DNA from: an uncultured Lachnospiraceae bacterium | Lineage (GTDB): Bacteria; Bacillota; Clostridia; Lachnospirales; Lachnospiraceae | Assembly (NCBI GenBank): GCA_947177465.1 | Contig: CAMWUP010000135.1 | Coordinates: 1-6,028 of the forward strand | DNA: 6,028 nt | Reading direction: 5' to 3' | Shown here: piece by piece, positions 5,376 to 6,028 of the stretch | Numbering within the stretch: the first letter of the stretch is position 1 | Layout of the letters: each line of letters begins with the position of its first letter | Notes under the pieces: generated by a model | Databases searched by the model: none | What the model was told of the DNA's origin: nothing | Seen by the model: the letters and a program-made list of their open reading frames with translations, nothing else | Program-made: the position numbers and the translations under genes

Positions 5376-6028
5376 TTATTTATTAAATATTTTTATCTTA
5401 CCATTGATTTTTACTAAAGCGTAGGAACATAAAATCATAATGATGGCGGCTGTTATATTGCCCCACATATTATCATTGTCATTGATGACAAAAATCCCCA
5501 ATAAAGAATTTACAATACAGTGAAATAATACACAAAGCCATACACTACCTGTATTTTTTCTTATGCTCGCCAAAACAAAACTTAATCCTAATACGTTTAT
5601 TCCAAATGCGAAATAATTCTGCCCATATTGACCTACTCCTTGTATGTAAAATAATGGTAAATGCCACAACCACCAAATAATACTAACTATAATAGTTGAT
5701 ATAGTGAATGAATACTTTTTCTCTAATTCTGTTTGAAGAATATAACGCCATCCTGCTTCTTCTAATCCACCCATAACAAGCATCATAGGAATCATGACAA
5801 TAATCGCAAAGATAGGCGCTCCGTTTTCGTACCCGGAAATGAAGCATTGGGGTAAAATAAATATGATTGCCATAATCACTACCATAATGTAGGAAAAAAT
5901 GCCATGCTTAAAATCAAATATATTTTTTAACCACTCTTTCATATTTATAATTTTGTTGTTGCTCTTTAATGCTAAATAGGATGCGATCGTAGGGGACCAT
6001 CCGCCCAATAAATAGGGCGCATACAGCC
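5376..6028 (-). CDS. CPBP-family intramembrane metalloprotease (CAAX protease/Abi type), N-terminus beyond the window
   Basis: The protein is a multi-spanning membrane protein with the three CPBP/Abi motifs. Counted from the TTG at 6008, these are EEAGWR (residues 83-88, the EExxxR motif with the two catalytic Glu), WWLWHLP with His116, and FHCIVNS with His163 and Asn167. These residues are thought to bind the metal and perform proteolysis within the membrane. Known members process prenylated proteins in eukaryotes; bacterial ones act in bacteriocin self-immunity, peptide signalling or surface regulation, and most have no assigned substrate. The frame stays open through 6028, reading LYAPYLLGGWSP, so the TTG is not a credible start and some N-terminal residues lie outside. 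The stop is TAA at 5376-5378. The gene is far more AT-rich than its neighbours. No bacteriocin or partner gene is visible inside the window. Confidence 0.9.
   Translation of the reverse strand, partial: LYAPYLLGGWSPTIASYLALKSNNKIINMKEWLKNIFDFKHGIFSYIMVVIMAIIFILPQCFISGYENGAPIFAIIVMIPMMLVMGGLEEAGWRYILQTELEKKYSFTISTIIVSIIWWLWHLPLFYIQGVGQYGQNYFAFGINVLGLSFVLASIRKNTGSVWLCVLFHCIVNSLLGIFVINDNDNMWGNITAAIIMILCSYALVKINGKIKIFNK

Overview
The window reads as a chromosomal stretch from a low-to-mid GC Firmicute, most likely a gut Clostridia of the Lachnospiraceae type. That is an inference from three things: a Firmicutes-type class III fructose-1,6-bisphosphatase, a lysine-riboswitch-controlled dapA-dapB pair, and an Asn/Gly/Thr-rich low-complexity protein of a style common in that family. 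Strong AGGAGG-like ribosome binding sites fit as well. Five of the six recognisable genes lie on the minus strand; only the first is on the plus strand.

Layout. Positions 1-517 hold the 3' part of a plus-strand low-complexity gene, probably an exported lipoprotein or surface protein. It ends in a run of 11-residue repeats, and an in-frame TAG inside a small hairpin interrupts its upstream frame. A bidirectional terminator at 525-570 separates it from the convergent fbp gene (571-2526, minus). Upstream of fbp is a hairpin at 2606-2637, followed by dapB (2646-3416) and dapA (3430-4314), which are 13 bases apart and clearly one operon. The 390-base stretch before dapA is not empty. In transcription order it contains a near-consensus sigma-A promoter (4601-4629), a full lysine riboswitch (about 4420-4595), an intrinsic terminator (4371-4404) and the dapA Shine-Dalgarno sequence. 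Further upstream are a short FUSC/aromatic-acid-exporter-like membrane protein (4708-5265) and a CPBP-family intramembrane protease (5376 to beyond the window end). The protease gene is markedly AT-richer than the rest.

How it works together. DapA and DapB carry out the first two committed steps toward diaminopimelate and lysine. The leader should stop transcription early when lysine is abundant. Fbp acts in gluconeogenesis and appears to be a separate transcription unit. The two membrane-protein genes have no visible functional link to the lysine operon.

I found no mobile element, CRISPR array, tRNA or rRNA, and no clear undescribed system. The items most worth a second look are the interrupted low-complexity gene with its hendecad repeats, the riboswitch expression platform, and the AT-rich protease gene at the right edge.
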